Source of the DNA: Oscillatoriales cyanobacterium
GTDB lineage: Bacteria > Cyanobacteriota > Cyanobacteriia > CACIAM-69d
DNA: 64,000 nucleotides
Direction of reading: 5' to 3'
Assembly (NCBI GenBank): GCA_004292515.1
Contig: RDXB01000034.1
Coordinates: forward strand, 85,834-149,833
A model generated the notes under the pieces. The model ran no database searches, was not told the origin of the DNA, and worked only from the letters and a program-made list of their open reading frames with translations. The translations under genes were made by a program, and so were the position numbers. Of this stretch, positions 47,710-55,866 are shown piece after piece; the stretch's first letter is position 1; each line of letters starts with the position of its first letter.

Positions 47710-48332
47710 GGTTAAGTCGGCGATGGGGAGTAGCAGGCAGTGATGCAACCAATCAGGCACGATCAGTTCGCTTCTTTCTTCAGACCCACTGACGCGATTT
47801 CCGCAAGAAGCAGTCAACCTTGCAAAACGGATCAGGCAGATTAGACGGATCAGACAGATCAGACAGATCAGGCTGCGATCGTCGAGATGGAATCCGATCC
47901 GAGTTCCAACAGATCCACTCCCAACCCAAGCGCCCCAAAACCTGTCACCAGCTCACTGTCAACTGGCATTCCCAGGGACAACCCAGATCGCTGCCGGACT
48001 TTGAGGCTAACTTAGGGACAGCTTGGGCATTTCCCGCTCTCTTGGGTGGAAGAGATGATCCGCCTGTGACCACCGATGACCACTCCAGAAGTCGCTAGTG
48101 ATCGTGCCCAAAATATTGTTGCCCTTAAAAGGAGATCGCATAGGTGACGGAAATCGCGGTCAGTGACGGATCTTGATCAAGGTGGTTGCTGAATCAAGGT
48201 GGTTGCTGACTATCGGTTTCAGAACTGGAGTCCTACAAACAAAGTTCCATAACTCAAACAACGTTCCATAGCTATTGATCAACCCCATCGACCAACTAAC
48301 TGACCACCTAAGTTTTGACGGAGATCCGTCCC
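47710..48332. other. spacer with 10-bp tandem repeats
   Basis: About 620 bp between divergent genes. Near-tandem GATCAGACAG units occupy 47829-47872. AATCAAGGTGGTTGCTGA is doubled near 48175-48210, and AAACAA-GTTCCATA occurs twice near 48238-48270. I see no gene or RNA. Confidence 0.5.
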
Positions 48333-49400
48333 ATGCACCCTGAATTACCGATCCCTGCGCATTTTGATCCCCACCGGGTTGGGGATGTTTGGCGGGTTCC
48401 CTATGGTGAATTGGCAGCAACGGCCCAAGCTTGGTTGCAGCAACACCAATTACCATCAGTGCGTGATGATCGCACTGTCGATCATCCCACCTTGGCGCTG
48501 TTAATCATTGACGCGCAAAATACATTTTGTATCCCGGATTTTGAGTTGTTTGTGGCCGGGCGATCGGGCGATGGAGCGGTGCAAGATAATCGTCGCCTGT
48601 GCGAGTTTATTTATCGTAATTTAGGATCAATTAGCACCATTATTCCAACGCTCGATACACATCAAGCATTTCAGATTTTCCATCCCGTTTTTTGGGTAGA
48701 TGAGCAGGGCAAGCATCCGGCTCCGATGACCATGATTGATTGGGAATCGGTGCGATCGGGTCAGTGGCGCATCAATCCAGCCATGCCAGCCATAGTTGAT
48801 CGGCTGCCCCAATCTCAACAGCTTGATCTCATGGCCTATGGAAATCACTACACCAAAGTCCTACAGGATCTCAATAAATATCCCTTGACGATTTGGCCTT
48901 TCCATTCCATGTTGGGCGGCATCGGTCATGCGCTTGTTTCAGCCGTGGAAGCGGCCTGTTTTTTCCATGCTATGGCCCGGCAAGTGCCCACCCGGTTTGA
49001 GATCAAGGGCTATCATCCCCTCACGGAAAATTACTCGGTTTTGCGACCGGAAGTGCTCAATGATCAACATCAACAACCGATCGCGGAGCCTAATCGATCG
49101 CTCATTCAGTCTCTACTAGCGTTTGATGCGATCGCGATCGCTGGTCAGGCCAAAAGTCACTGCGTTGCCTGGACGATTAGCGATTTGCTGAGTGAAATTC
49201 AGACGGTGAATCCAGCCCTGGCCCAGCGGGTTTACTTGCTGGAGGATTGTATGTCCCCGGTGGTAGTGCCCGGTGTGGTGGACTTTACGGAGGCAGCGGA
49301 GGCACAATTTGCAGCCTTTGCGGCGGCGGGAATGCATCGGGTGCGATCGACCGATGCCCTCACGAGTTGGCCGGGCTGGGGACTCAAAACGGTTCATTAA
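48333..49400 (+). CDS. isochorismatase-family (nicotinamidase-like) hydrolase
   Basis: A 355-residue isochorismatase-fold protein. The catalytic Asp is in LALLIIDAQNTFCIPDF at about residue 53, the conserved lysine is at KYPLTIWPFHSMLGG at about 180, and the nucleophile Cys is in AIAGQAKSHCVAWTISDLL at about 277. These mark a cysteine hydrolase. The protein is larger than usual (about 200 residues) because of an N-terminal extension and a long insert (residues 85-170, 200-260). The substrate (nicotinamide, isochorismate or another amide) is unknown. ATG at 48333; TTG at 48315 less likely. Confidence 0.82.
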   Translation: MHPELPIPAHFDPHRVGDVWRVPYGELAATAQAWLQQHQLPSVRDDRTVDHPTLALLIIDAQNTFCIPDFELFVAGRSGDGAVQDNRRLCEFIYRNLGSISTIIPTLDTHQAFQIFHPVFWVDEQGKHPAPMTMIDWESVRSGQWRINPAMPAIVDRLPQSQQLDLMAYGNHYTKVLQDLNKYPLTIWPFHSMLGGIGHALVSAVEAACFFHAMARQVPTRFEIKGYHPLTENYSVLRPEVLNDQHQQPIAEPNRSLIQSLLAFDAIAIAGQAKSHCVAWTISDLLSEIQTVNPALAQRVYLLEDCMSPVVVPGVVDFTEAAEAQFAAFAAAGMHRVRSTDALTSWPGWGLKTVH

Positions 49401-49539
49401 CCGGCTGGCAAGGGCGATCGAACCTCACCAGCTCAACGCCTAGCCGTCGCTCAAATGCTGGGAACTTGCGATACCATCAAGCTTTCAGCCCCAATTGCTG
49501 GTTCGATCGTTCCTAAAACTGTTCCTAACCTTTTTTGCT

Positions 49540-49977
49540 ATGACCGCGCCATCAACCGCTTTGCCCGAATCCCTGGCCAAAATTGTGCAACGTTTTGCGC
49601 GCGCTTCCAATCCCAAACAAGGCTATGAGCAATTGATTTGGTTTTCTAAGCGGCTACCGGCGATCGAGGATGCCGATCGCGCGGCTGAAAATAAGGTTCA
49701 AGGCTGCACCTCCCAAGTTTATGTCGCCTCCAGTTTGCAAGAGGGCAAGGTCTTCTATCGCGGTGATTCCGATTCGCAATTGGTCAAAGGGTTGGTGGCA
49801 TTGCTGGTGGAAGGTCTAAGCGGTTTAGAGCCGGATGCTATTTTAGATTTGTCGCCAGATTTTATTCAACAAACGAAGCTAAATGCCAGTTTGACTCCTT
49901 CGCGATCGAACGGGTTTTATAACATTTTCAAGATGATGCAAGCTCAGGCGGCGGCTTGGCGCGACCAAACGGTTTAA
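49540..49977 (+). CDS. sufE: SufE-family sulfur acceptor
   Basis: A 145-residue SufE that accepts sulfur from the cysteine desulfurase SufS for Fe-S cluster assembly. The sulfur-carrying Cys is in the conserved ENKVQGCTSQVYV at about residue 53. ALPESLAKIVQRFARASNPKQGYEQLIWFSKRLP is the usual N-terminal helix, and SPDFIQQTKLNASLTPSRSNGFYNIFKMM the C-terminal one. I use the ATG at 49540 (MTAPSTALPESL). Followed after 32 bp by the degenerate recombinase gene on the same strand, probably co-transcribed. Confidence 0.93.
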   Translation: MTAPSTALPESLAKIVQRFARASNPKQGYEQLIWFSKRLPAIEDADRAAENKVQGCTSQVYVASSLQEGKVFYRGDSDSQLVKGLVALLVEGLSGLEPDAILDLSPDFIQQTKLNASLTPSRSNGFYNIFKMMQAQAAAWRDQTV

Positions 49978-50009
49978 ACCTTGAAACATCACCCTTGAAA
50001 TTGGATCGC

Positions 50010-51377
50010 ATGGTCGTGGATGAGCCGAGTCGGATCATTATCTATTGCTCTGTTGATCCCACGATCGCCCCATTTTCTGCTCCGTTTTCTGCCCCGTTTT
50101 CTGATCGATCGCATTTGCCACCACTTCCCTATCCACTCTATGAAGATCTAGGCACTCGATCGGCATTGTCACAGGTGCTGGAACTAGCGCGATCGGGCCA
50201 AATTGATCAGATTATTGTGTGGCAATTATCAGACTTGGGCGATTCCCTAACCGCGATCGCCCAACACCTGCAAACTTTGGCCGCAGCCAACGTGATGCTG
50301 CAAATTTGGGATCAAGCATCGGCGCAGGAACCCCCCGCCCCCGTCGATCCTCGCCACCTGTTGACCACGCTGGATACCTATCAAGATCTGGCTCAACAGC
50401 AACACCAAAAACGATTGCAGCAAGGGCACGCCCGCAATCGATTGGCCGCGCTGCCCCCGCCCGGCCGTGCCCCCTTTGGCTATCGACGCGGCAAGGATCG
50501 CTACACAATCGATCGCGCTGCGGCCAACATGATCAAGGAGTTTTTCGAGCATTTTTTGCTCTATGGTTCCTTGCGGGGAGCCGTGCGATTTTTAGCCCAA
50601 AAACATCACAAACAAATTTCGGTTTCCACGGGTCGCCATTGGCTGACCAATCCCGTTTATCGGGGTGATTTGGCCTACAAAACCGGTGAAGTAATTTTGA
50701 ACACCCACCCGGCGATTGTCTCGCGGGAAGAAGCAGCCCAAGTCGATCGCCTGTTGCGCCGCAATCGATCTCTCGCCCCCAAAACGGCCAGCGCCGCCCG
50801 ATCGCTGGCGGGGCTAACGGTCTGTGGGGCTTGCCAATCAAAACTGGCGATTACTTCCGCCCGTGCTCGTCGCTCATCCGCACCGGGCTATCTCTATTTG
50901 CGGCCGCTCAACTGTCAGTTAGCTGTGGGCTGTGCTGAGAAATGTCCCCTAGCCAACTACGACCAGATTTTGCAACAGGCGATCGCCCAAATTTGTCGAG
51001 AACTACCCGATCGGGTCGATCGCACTCAACTGCCCGATGTCAGCGCCATTAAAGGGCAATTGCAACAAACTATGGATCGCAAAAATGACATCCTCAACCG
51101 CATTCCTGACTTGGAAGCAGAGGGTATTTTTGACCCCCAATCGGCCCAGTTGCGGGCCCACCAATTACGGGCCGAAATGGGGGCGATTCAAGAACAGATT
51201 TCGCAGTTGCCGCCGGCCAATTTAGATGCGATCGCCCGATCGGTTTCGATCCCTGAATTTTGGCAAGATTTATCGGAAGCCGAACGCCGGTTTTATTTCC
51301 GAGAATTTCTCAAAACCATCTGGGTTGCCTATCGCGGTCAGTGCTGGAAGGTAACTGGCCTTGATTTCGTGTTTTAG
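50010..51377 (+). CDS. serine-recombinase-like protein with degenerate catalytic site
   Basis: A 455-residue member of the large serine recombinase (XisF-like) family. The N-terminal resolvase domain is recognisable: IIIYCSVDP at about 12, TRSALSQVLELARSGQIDQIIVWQLSDLGDSL at about 55. In place of the catalytic Ser and first Arg of YxRVS it has YCSVD, and the DRLSRS arginines are replaced by SDLGDS. The recombinase domain (LAALPPPGRAPFGYRRGKD, HWLTNPVYRGDLAYKTGE), the zinc ribbon (LTVCGACQSKLAI, then CAEKC) and a coiled coil are intact. It probably binds DNA but cannot cleave it in the known way. The stop TAG (51375-51377) begins a dispersed element. Confidence 0.8.
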   Translation: MVVDEPSRIIIYCSVDPTIAPFSAPFSAPFSDRSHLPPLPYPLYEDLGTRSALSQVLELARSGQIDQIIVWQLSDLGDSLTAIAQHLQTLAAANVMLQIWDQASAQEPPAPVDPRHLLTTLDTYQDLAQQQHQKRLQQGHARNRLAALPPPGRAPFGYRRGKDRYTIDRAAANMIKEFFEHFLLYGSLRGAVRFLAQKHHKQISVSTGRHWLTNPVYRGDLAYKTGEVILNTHPAIVSREEAAQVDRLLRRNRSLAPKTASAARSLAGLTVCGACQSKLAITSARARRSSAPGYLYLRPLNCQLAVGCAEKCPLANYDQILQQAIAQICRELPDRVDRTQLPDVSAIKGQLQQTMDRKNDILNRIPDLEAEGIFDPQSAQLRAHQLRAEMGAIQEQISQLPPANLDAIARSVSIPEFWQDLSEAERRFYFREFLKTIWVAYRGQCWKVTGLDFVF

Positions 51378-51522
51378 GGGGGTGTCGTCGTTTCCTGGGA
51401 TTAAGCTGAACCAGTTGATTTGCCCTGCTCCAATCGTCGTAACAAGGGGCTTAAGCCCCTTGCCCCTCACGATCTCGTCACGGTGGAGTCAGGGTTTTGG
51501 GCGATTTGACGACCAGCCTTAG
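51375..51522 (+). mobile_element. TAGGGG/GTCGTC repeat element, best preserved copy
   Basis: 148 bp. Left end TAGGGGGGTGTCGTC starts on the recombinase stop codon. It is followed by GTTTCCTGGGATTAAGCTGA, TTGATTTGCCCTGC, CAATCGTCGTAA, the palindrome CAAGGGGCTTAAGCCCCTTG (51443-51462), CCCCTCACGATCTCG, GTGGAGTCAGGGTTTTGGG and the right end GATTTGACGACCAGCCTTAG. The inverted ends share GTCGTC/GACGAC and a G-run/C-run outside them. No open frame inside. Confidence 0.85.
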
Positions 51523-51543
51523 GGGCAAATCACCCAAAAAGAC

Positions 51544-51580
51544 CCAAAAAAAAGAGGGTGGACGATCGCCCACCCTCTTT
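51544..51580 (-). terminator. intrinsic terminator of ndhB
   Basis: Strong stem AAAGAGGGTGG.../CCACCCTCTTT (51551-51580). Read on the minus strand it is followed by TTTTTT (complement of the A-run at 51545-51553). It lies 25 bp after the ndhB stop. The inner loop contains CGATCG. Confidence 0.85.
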
Positions 51581-51604
51581 GGATAAACGCTGAATGAAAC
51601 CCGG

Positions 51605-53191
51605 TTAAGGGTTCAGCGTCGGCGCAAGAGACACCGCCCGATCGCCCGTCGCCGGAGCCTTGGCCGTGGCCGCTGGCAGCTTCAAGGAAGCCTGCAACAT
51701 CGGTGACTGGGCCACCGCATCATTGGCGATCGCAAACAGCGGATTCGACAAAATCCCCGCCAGCGACGTGGCCACCACCGACACCACCAAACCCACCTGC
51801 AACGGGCGCATCCCCGGCAGCGACCAACTAATGGCCGGGTAGTTCTTCACGGAGTCCGACATTTCCTGCGGCTCCTTCACTACCATCATCTTGACCACGC
51901 GGATGTAGTAGTAAATCGACACCACACTGGTGACCAAGCCCAGCAGCACCAGGGTGTAGAGACCTGCTTGCCAGCCCACCCAGAACAGGTAGATTTTGCC
52001 AAAGAAGCCCGCCAGGGGCGGAATCCCACCCAAGGACAACAGCGACAGGCTCAAGCCCAGAGTCAGCAGCGGATCTTTTTGGTAGAGACCCGAGTATTCG
52101 CTGATCTCGTCAGTGCCCGTCCGCAACGAGAACAGAATCACACAGGCGAAACCGCCCAGGTTCATGAACAGATAAACCAACAGGTAAAACACCATGCTGG
52201 CGTAGCCGTCGGCCGTGTTGGCCAACAGCCCGATCGTCACGAAACCGGCCTGCCCGATCGAGGAGTAAGCCAGCATCCGTTTCATGCTGGTTTGGGCCAA
52301 GGCCACCACGTTGCCCAGCACCATACTCAAAATCGCCAGGGCCGTGAACACAAAGTGCCATTGCTCCGACACCAGCGGGAAGGCCGTCACCAACAGGCGA
52401 ATCGCCAGGGCAAACCCAGCCGCCTTGGAACCCACCGACAGGAAGGCCACCACCGGCGTGGGCGACCCTTCGTACACGTCGGGTGTCCATTGGTGGAAGG
52501 GGACGGCGGAGATTTTGAAGGCGATCCCGGCGATCGCAAATACTAGGGCCACCACGATGCCAATTTGGGGCACGGTGGGGTTGCTGGCCAGGCCGGTGGC
52601 GATGTCGCCCAAGCGGGTGTGACCGCCCGAGAGACCGTAGAGCAGCGAAGCCCCATACAGGAAAATCGCCGAACTCGATGCGCCAATCAACAAATATTTG
52701 AGGGCGGCTTCGTTCGATCGCGGGTCGCGCTTCATGTAGCCCGTCAACAGATAGGACGCGATACTGAGCGTTTCCAGCGCTACGAAGATCATCACCAACT
52801 CGTCAGCGCCCGACAGGAACATCCCGCCAACCGTTGCCGTAAGCAAAATGACGATGAATTCGCCCAAGGCCGTGCCGGTGGCTGCCACGTAGGCGATCGA
52901 CATCAGGATCGTGATCGCCGACGAAAGGGCAACAATTCCCCGAAACGCGCTGCTTAGGGTGTCGTTGCTGAAGCCACCGAAGAAGGAAACCGGGTTTTCC
53001 GGGTTCCACTGGAGCCAGAGGGTTGCGACGGCCCCCAGGAGTCCAGCCACGGCCACGTAAGGAGTCCAGCGGGATGCGGCCCGCCCGGACACGAGATCGA
53101 TTAACAAGACTGCCAGGAGGGTCACAATCACGATGCCTTCTGGCAGGATTGCCCAAGCGTTGAGCTGTGAGGCAACGGTTGAGAAGTCCAT
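51605..53191 (-). CDS. ndhB: NAD(P)H-quinone oxidoreductase subunit 2 (NDH-1 NdhB)
   Basis: A 528-residue proton-pumping membrane subunit of the cyanobacterial NDH-1 complex, active in respiration and cyclic electron flow in the thylakoid. It has about 14 hydrophobic helices. Core motifs are [36 protein letters not shown] (with the conserved Glu and Lys of the pump), [35 protein letters not shown] and [17 protein letters not shown]. The C-terminal ~25 residues ([21 protein letters not shown]) form a polar tail. ATG 53191. Single gene with its own terminator. Confidence 0.96.
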   Translation of the reverse strand: MDFSTVASQLNAWAILPEGIVIVTLLAVLLIDLVSGRAASRWTPYVAVAGLLGAVATLWLQWNPENPVSFFGGFSNDTLSSAFRGIVALSSAITILMSIAYVAATGTALGEFIVILLTATVGGMFLSGADELVMIFVALETLSIASYLLTGYMKRDPRSNEAALKYLLIGASSSAIFLYGASLLYGLSGGHTRLGDIATGLASNPTVPQIGIVVALVFAIAGIAFKISAVPFHQWTPDVYEGSPTPVVAFLSVGSKAAGFALAIRLLVTAFPLVSEQWHFVFTALAILSMVLGNVVALAQTSMKRMLAYSSIGQAGFVTIGLLANTADGYASMVFYLLVYLFMNLGGFACVILFSLRTGTDEISEYSGLYQKDPLLTLGLSLSLLSLGGIPPLAGFFGKIYLFWVGWQAGLYTLVLLGLVTSVVSIYYYIRVVKMMVVKEPQEMSDSVKNYPAISWSLPGMRPLQVGLVVSVVATSLAGILSNPLFAIANDAVAQSPMLQASLKLPAATAKAPATGDRAVSLAPTLNP

Positions 53192-53629
53192 AGGGAATTA
53201 AATCCGTTGAGCGCTTGAAACAATTGCCATTTCTGCGTTGCAGCGGGATGCTGCCTGCGTTCGGTTACTCATTTTAGGCGTTGGTGCGCGTACAAATTGC
53301 GCGATCGCCCCGGCCAGGTGATAACAATCCTGAAATGGGGCAATAACTGACGCTGGGCGATCGGGTCTTGACGGTGCTACCAGGTCTTTTGGCCGTCTGC
53401 GCTCCAGACCCAAATTGACCCGATCCGAATTACAGCCTTTACCTCAAATGATTGATCCGTCTGATCGCACAGATCGCAGATGCCATGAAGCTGTTAGGCG
53501 GTGGGCATTGCCCACCCTACAGGCTCGATCCGAATTAACCCGATCAACTGGACTAGTTCAATTGCACTGGTTTCCCTGGACTGGTTTCCCTGGACTGGTT
53601 TCCCTGCACTGGTGCAAACCAGCCGAACG
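53192..53629. other. spacer with 14-bp tandem repeat
   Basis: About 440 bp between ndhB and the PP2C gene. Three units of ACTGGTTTCCCTGG occupy 53566-53607. The rest shows repeated CGATCCGAATTAACCCGATC-like pieces and no gene. Confidence 0.6.
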
Positions 53630-54772
53630 TTAGCTAAAGCTGAGGCGCAACAGCGAGAGATCATCTTCAAAGTAGCTGCGGCCGCTGTTGAAATCTTGCA
53701 CCCGGGCCACAACTGAATCAACCTCGGCCCGATCGGGCTGGGCCCAACATTCCCGCAGCACTTCCACAAAGGGATCAAGCCCCCACACCGTCCCATCGGG
53801 CATCCCTAGCTCGTAGATGCCGTCGCTGAAGATGTAGAGGTGGCTGTTGGGCGGAATCGGGCAAAAGGCTTCGCTATATTTGGCTTCCGAGAACATACCA
53901 ACGGGTAGGCCAACCGTCCGCAGTCGCTGGGCCGTGGGCAACGATTCCCCACTGGGCGACAGCAACAAGGCCGGCGGATGGCCGGCGCTGGCATAGCTCA
54001 AGGTGCGAGTGCGGCGGTTGTAAACGCCATACCAGGCGGTGAAGTATTTGTCGTTGCGATCGTTCATTTGAAACGTGCCATTGAGGGCCCGCAAGACTTC
54101 GCTGGGGCTGCCGTAGTCTTGGATCGGGAGCGATCGCGATCGCAACAGATTCAGCACCGATAGCGAAGGTAAAGCCGCTTTTAGGCCATGGCCAGCAGCA
54201 TCGACCAGATAGACCACTAGGCGATCGTCATCCAACCAATAGAAGTCGAAACAATCGCCTCCTAACCGGCTCGATGGCTCAAACTTAGCGGAAATTTCGA
54301 CGGTCCCCTTCATGGGTGGCGGCAGAAGGGTTTTCACATAGTCGGCGGCTTCGGCCATTTCCTCTTCGAGCAGTCGCTTTTGTTCTTTGAGGTCTTGGTT
54401 GAGCTGATGGAGCCGCAACCCAGCCCGCACCCGGGCTTTTAGCTCCGTCATTTCGATCGGCTTGGAGAGGAAGTCGTCGGCCCCTGCGTCCAGTCCCCGC
54501 ACGCGATCGTCCACAGACCCCAAAGAGGTGAGCAAAATGAAAAAGGTGGATGACAGGCTGGCTTCGGCCTTCACCCGCCGACAAACTTCGATGCCATCCA
54601 TCCTGGGCATCATCCAGTCACAAATAATTAATGCTGGCTGTTGAGCCAATGCCAGCTCCAGACCCGCTGCTCCATCCTCGGCCATGACAACCTCATAGCC
54701 CTGTTTTGTGAGGGTGCGCTCTAACAAACGGCGAATGGTCGGATCGTCATCAACAATTAGCAAGCGGAACAT
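53630..54772 (-). CDS. response regulator with C-terminal PP2C/SpoIIE phosphatase (RsbU-like)
   Basis: A 380-residue protein. The receiver domain (residues 1-120) has the acidic pocket DDD at 8-10, the phosphoacceptor D52 in CDWMMPRMDG and the conserved Lys in FLSKPIEM (about 104). A coiled-coil linker (LNQDLKEQKRLLEEEMAEAADYVKTLLPPP) follows. The PP2C-type SpoIIE domain carries the metal ligands GGDCFDFYWLDDDRLVVYLVDAAGHG and a late FSDGIYEL. Output is probably dephosphorylation of an anti-sigma-antagonist. I use the ATG at 54772 (MFRLLIVDDD). It is divergent from an anti-sigma-type kinase gene 250 bp away. Confidence 0.9.
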   Translation of the reverse strand: MFRLLIVDDDPTIRRLLERTLTKQGYEVVMAEDGAAGLELALAQQPALIICDWMMPRMDGIEVCRRVKAEASLSSTFFILLTSLGSVDDRVRGLDAGADDFLSKPIEMTELKARVRAGLRLHQLNQDLKEQKRLLEEEMAEAADYVKTLLPPPMKGTVEISAKFEPSSRLGGDCFDFYWLDDDRLVVYLVDAAGHGLKAALPSLSVLNLLRSRSLPIQDYGSPSEVLRALNGTFQMNDRNDKYFTAWYGVYNRRTRTLSYASAGHPPALLLSPSGESLPTAQRLRTVGLPVGMFSEAKYSEAFCPIPPNSHLYIFSDGIYELGMPDGTVWGLDPFVEVLRECWAQPDRAEVDSVVARVQDFNSGRSYFEDDLSLLRLSFS

Positions 54773-55022
54773 AGGTTCAGTGGAGACAGGGAGCCGATCG
54801 AAGCAAGGGGTCAGACAAGCTGGGCAAAGACAAGGGTTGAGCCATCGCCCGAAGCAGGCTAGCCTGGGTAGGGTCAATCATCTCCTCTCGGAAGAGCGAT
54901 CGCGTTCCAATGGAGGCGGTTAGTTTACGGGATGCTAGCGGGGCGATCGGCCGAGAGCTGACCGACTTTATAACACCATGCTCCCAAGCGTTCTGCTCTG
55001 ATTATCTCTGCTTTGATTTAGC

Positions 55023-55541
55023 ATGCCGCAGAGGTTTGATGCTTTGAATCCCAGCGTAAACCAAACGATTCAACTTCGCATTACTAGCGATCTGGGCGCG
55101 CTCGATCGCGTTTTGAACTGGTTTGACACGCTCGATCGGCCCCAAGTCCCACGAGTGGTGTGGATTCAGTGCCTGTCGGTGTTGGCGGAGATTTTTACCA
55201 ATGCGGTGCGTCATGCCCATGTCGATCGCCCCGTGAGCACCCCGATCGAGCTAGAGGCCGAGCTAACGGCCACGTCCTTGACGCTGCGGCTGTGGGACTA
55301 TGGCGACCCCTTTGACCTCTGTGCGGCGGTGCAACGGCGCGCCGCTGCCCAACCGGACCCCCTCGAAGGCGCGATCGAACAATTGTCGGGCGGGGGGCGC
55401 GGGCTGCAAATTCTCGATCGGGTGGCCGATCGCCTCAGCTACGATCCCCAGCCCGATGGCCGCAATTTACTGGAATTCGTGAAATATTTTGAACCCGTGC
55501 CCCTACCCCTGGAACCCGCTAGGCAGCCGGGTGAATCGTAG
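55023..55541 (+). CDS. anti-sigma regulatory factor-type ATP-binding protein (RsbW-like)
   Basis: A 172-residue HATPase of the RsbW/SpoIIAB kind. The N-box is EIFTNAVRHAH (about 58-68), the G1 box LWDYGDPFD (about 96) and the G2 box GGGRGLQIL (about 125). There is no HisKA part. Such proteins phosphorylate an anti-sigma-antagonist or bind a sigma factor. The neighbouring PP2C regulator (53630, divergent) would be the opposing phosphatase; no STAS antagonist is in the window. ATG at 55023. Its stop TAG (55539-55541) coincides with the first bases of a repeat element. Confidence 0.87.
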   Translation: MPQRFDALNPSVNQTIQLRITSDLGALDRVLNWFDTLDRPQVPRVVWIQCLSVLAEIFTNAVRHAHVDRPVSTPIELEAELTATSLTLRLWDYGDPFDLCAAVQRRAAAQPDPLEGAIEQLSGGGRGLQILDRVADRLSYDPQPDGRNLLEFVKYFEPVPLPLEPARQPGES

Positions 55542-55866
55542 GGGCTATTCCTGGGTTGGAGTTGGGATCAATCAGTTAATTTTCCCGTGCCAATCGCCGT
55601 AGACAAGGGGCTTAGGGGCTGTCGTCATTGCCAGTAGGGATGCTGAAACGGTTGATTTTCTGTACCCCAATGGTCGTAACAAGGGGCTTAAGCCCCTCCT
55701 TGCTGCCCCACGATTCGACAGCAGTGGATCAGGGTTGCAGGCGATTTGACAACACCCCCTCGGCCCCTTTCGGCCCCACGGTTTGACTCTACGATTCGAC
55801 AACGGTTCAACAATGATTCGACAACGGTGGCGTTGGGGTGATGGGCAATTGGCTGATCGCCCCTAG
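55539..55866 (+). mobile_element. TAGGGG/GTCGTC element interrupted by a second copy (outer)
   Basis: The outer copy begins TAGGGGCTATTCCTGGG on the anti-sigma gene's stop and continues GTTAATTTTCCCGTGCC, CGCCGTAGACAAGGGGCT. There it is broken by a full second copy (55612-55761) and resumes GGCCCCTTTCGGCCCCACGG, GATTCGACAACGGTGG. It ends GATCGCCCCTAG, whose CTA (55863-55865) is the stop codon of the convergent transporter gene. The GTCGTC of the outer left end is lost and the middle is diverged, so this copy is the older one. Confidence 0.7.
55612..55761 (+). mobile_element. TAGGGG/GTCGTC element, inner nested copy
   Basis: About 150 bp: TAGGGGCTGTCGTC left end, CATTGCCAGTAGGGATGCTG, CGGTTGATTTTCTGTACC, the palindrome CAAGGGGCTTAAGCCCCT from 55680, CCTTGCTGCCCCACGATTCG, GTGGATCAGGGTTGCAGG and right end GATTTGACAACACCCCCT. 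It sits within the palindromic centre of the outer copy. Confidence 0.75.
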
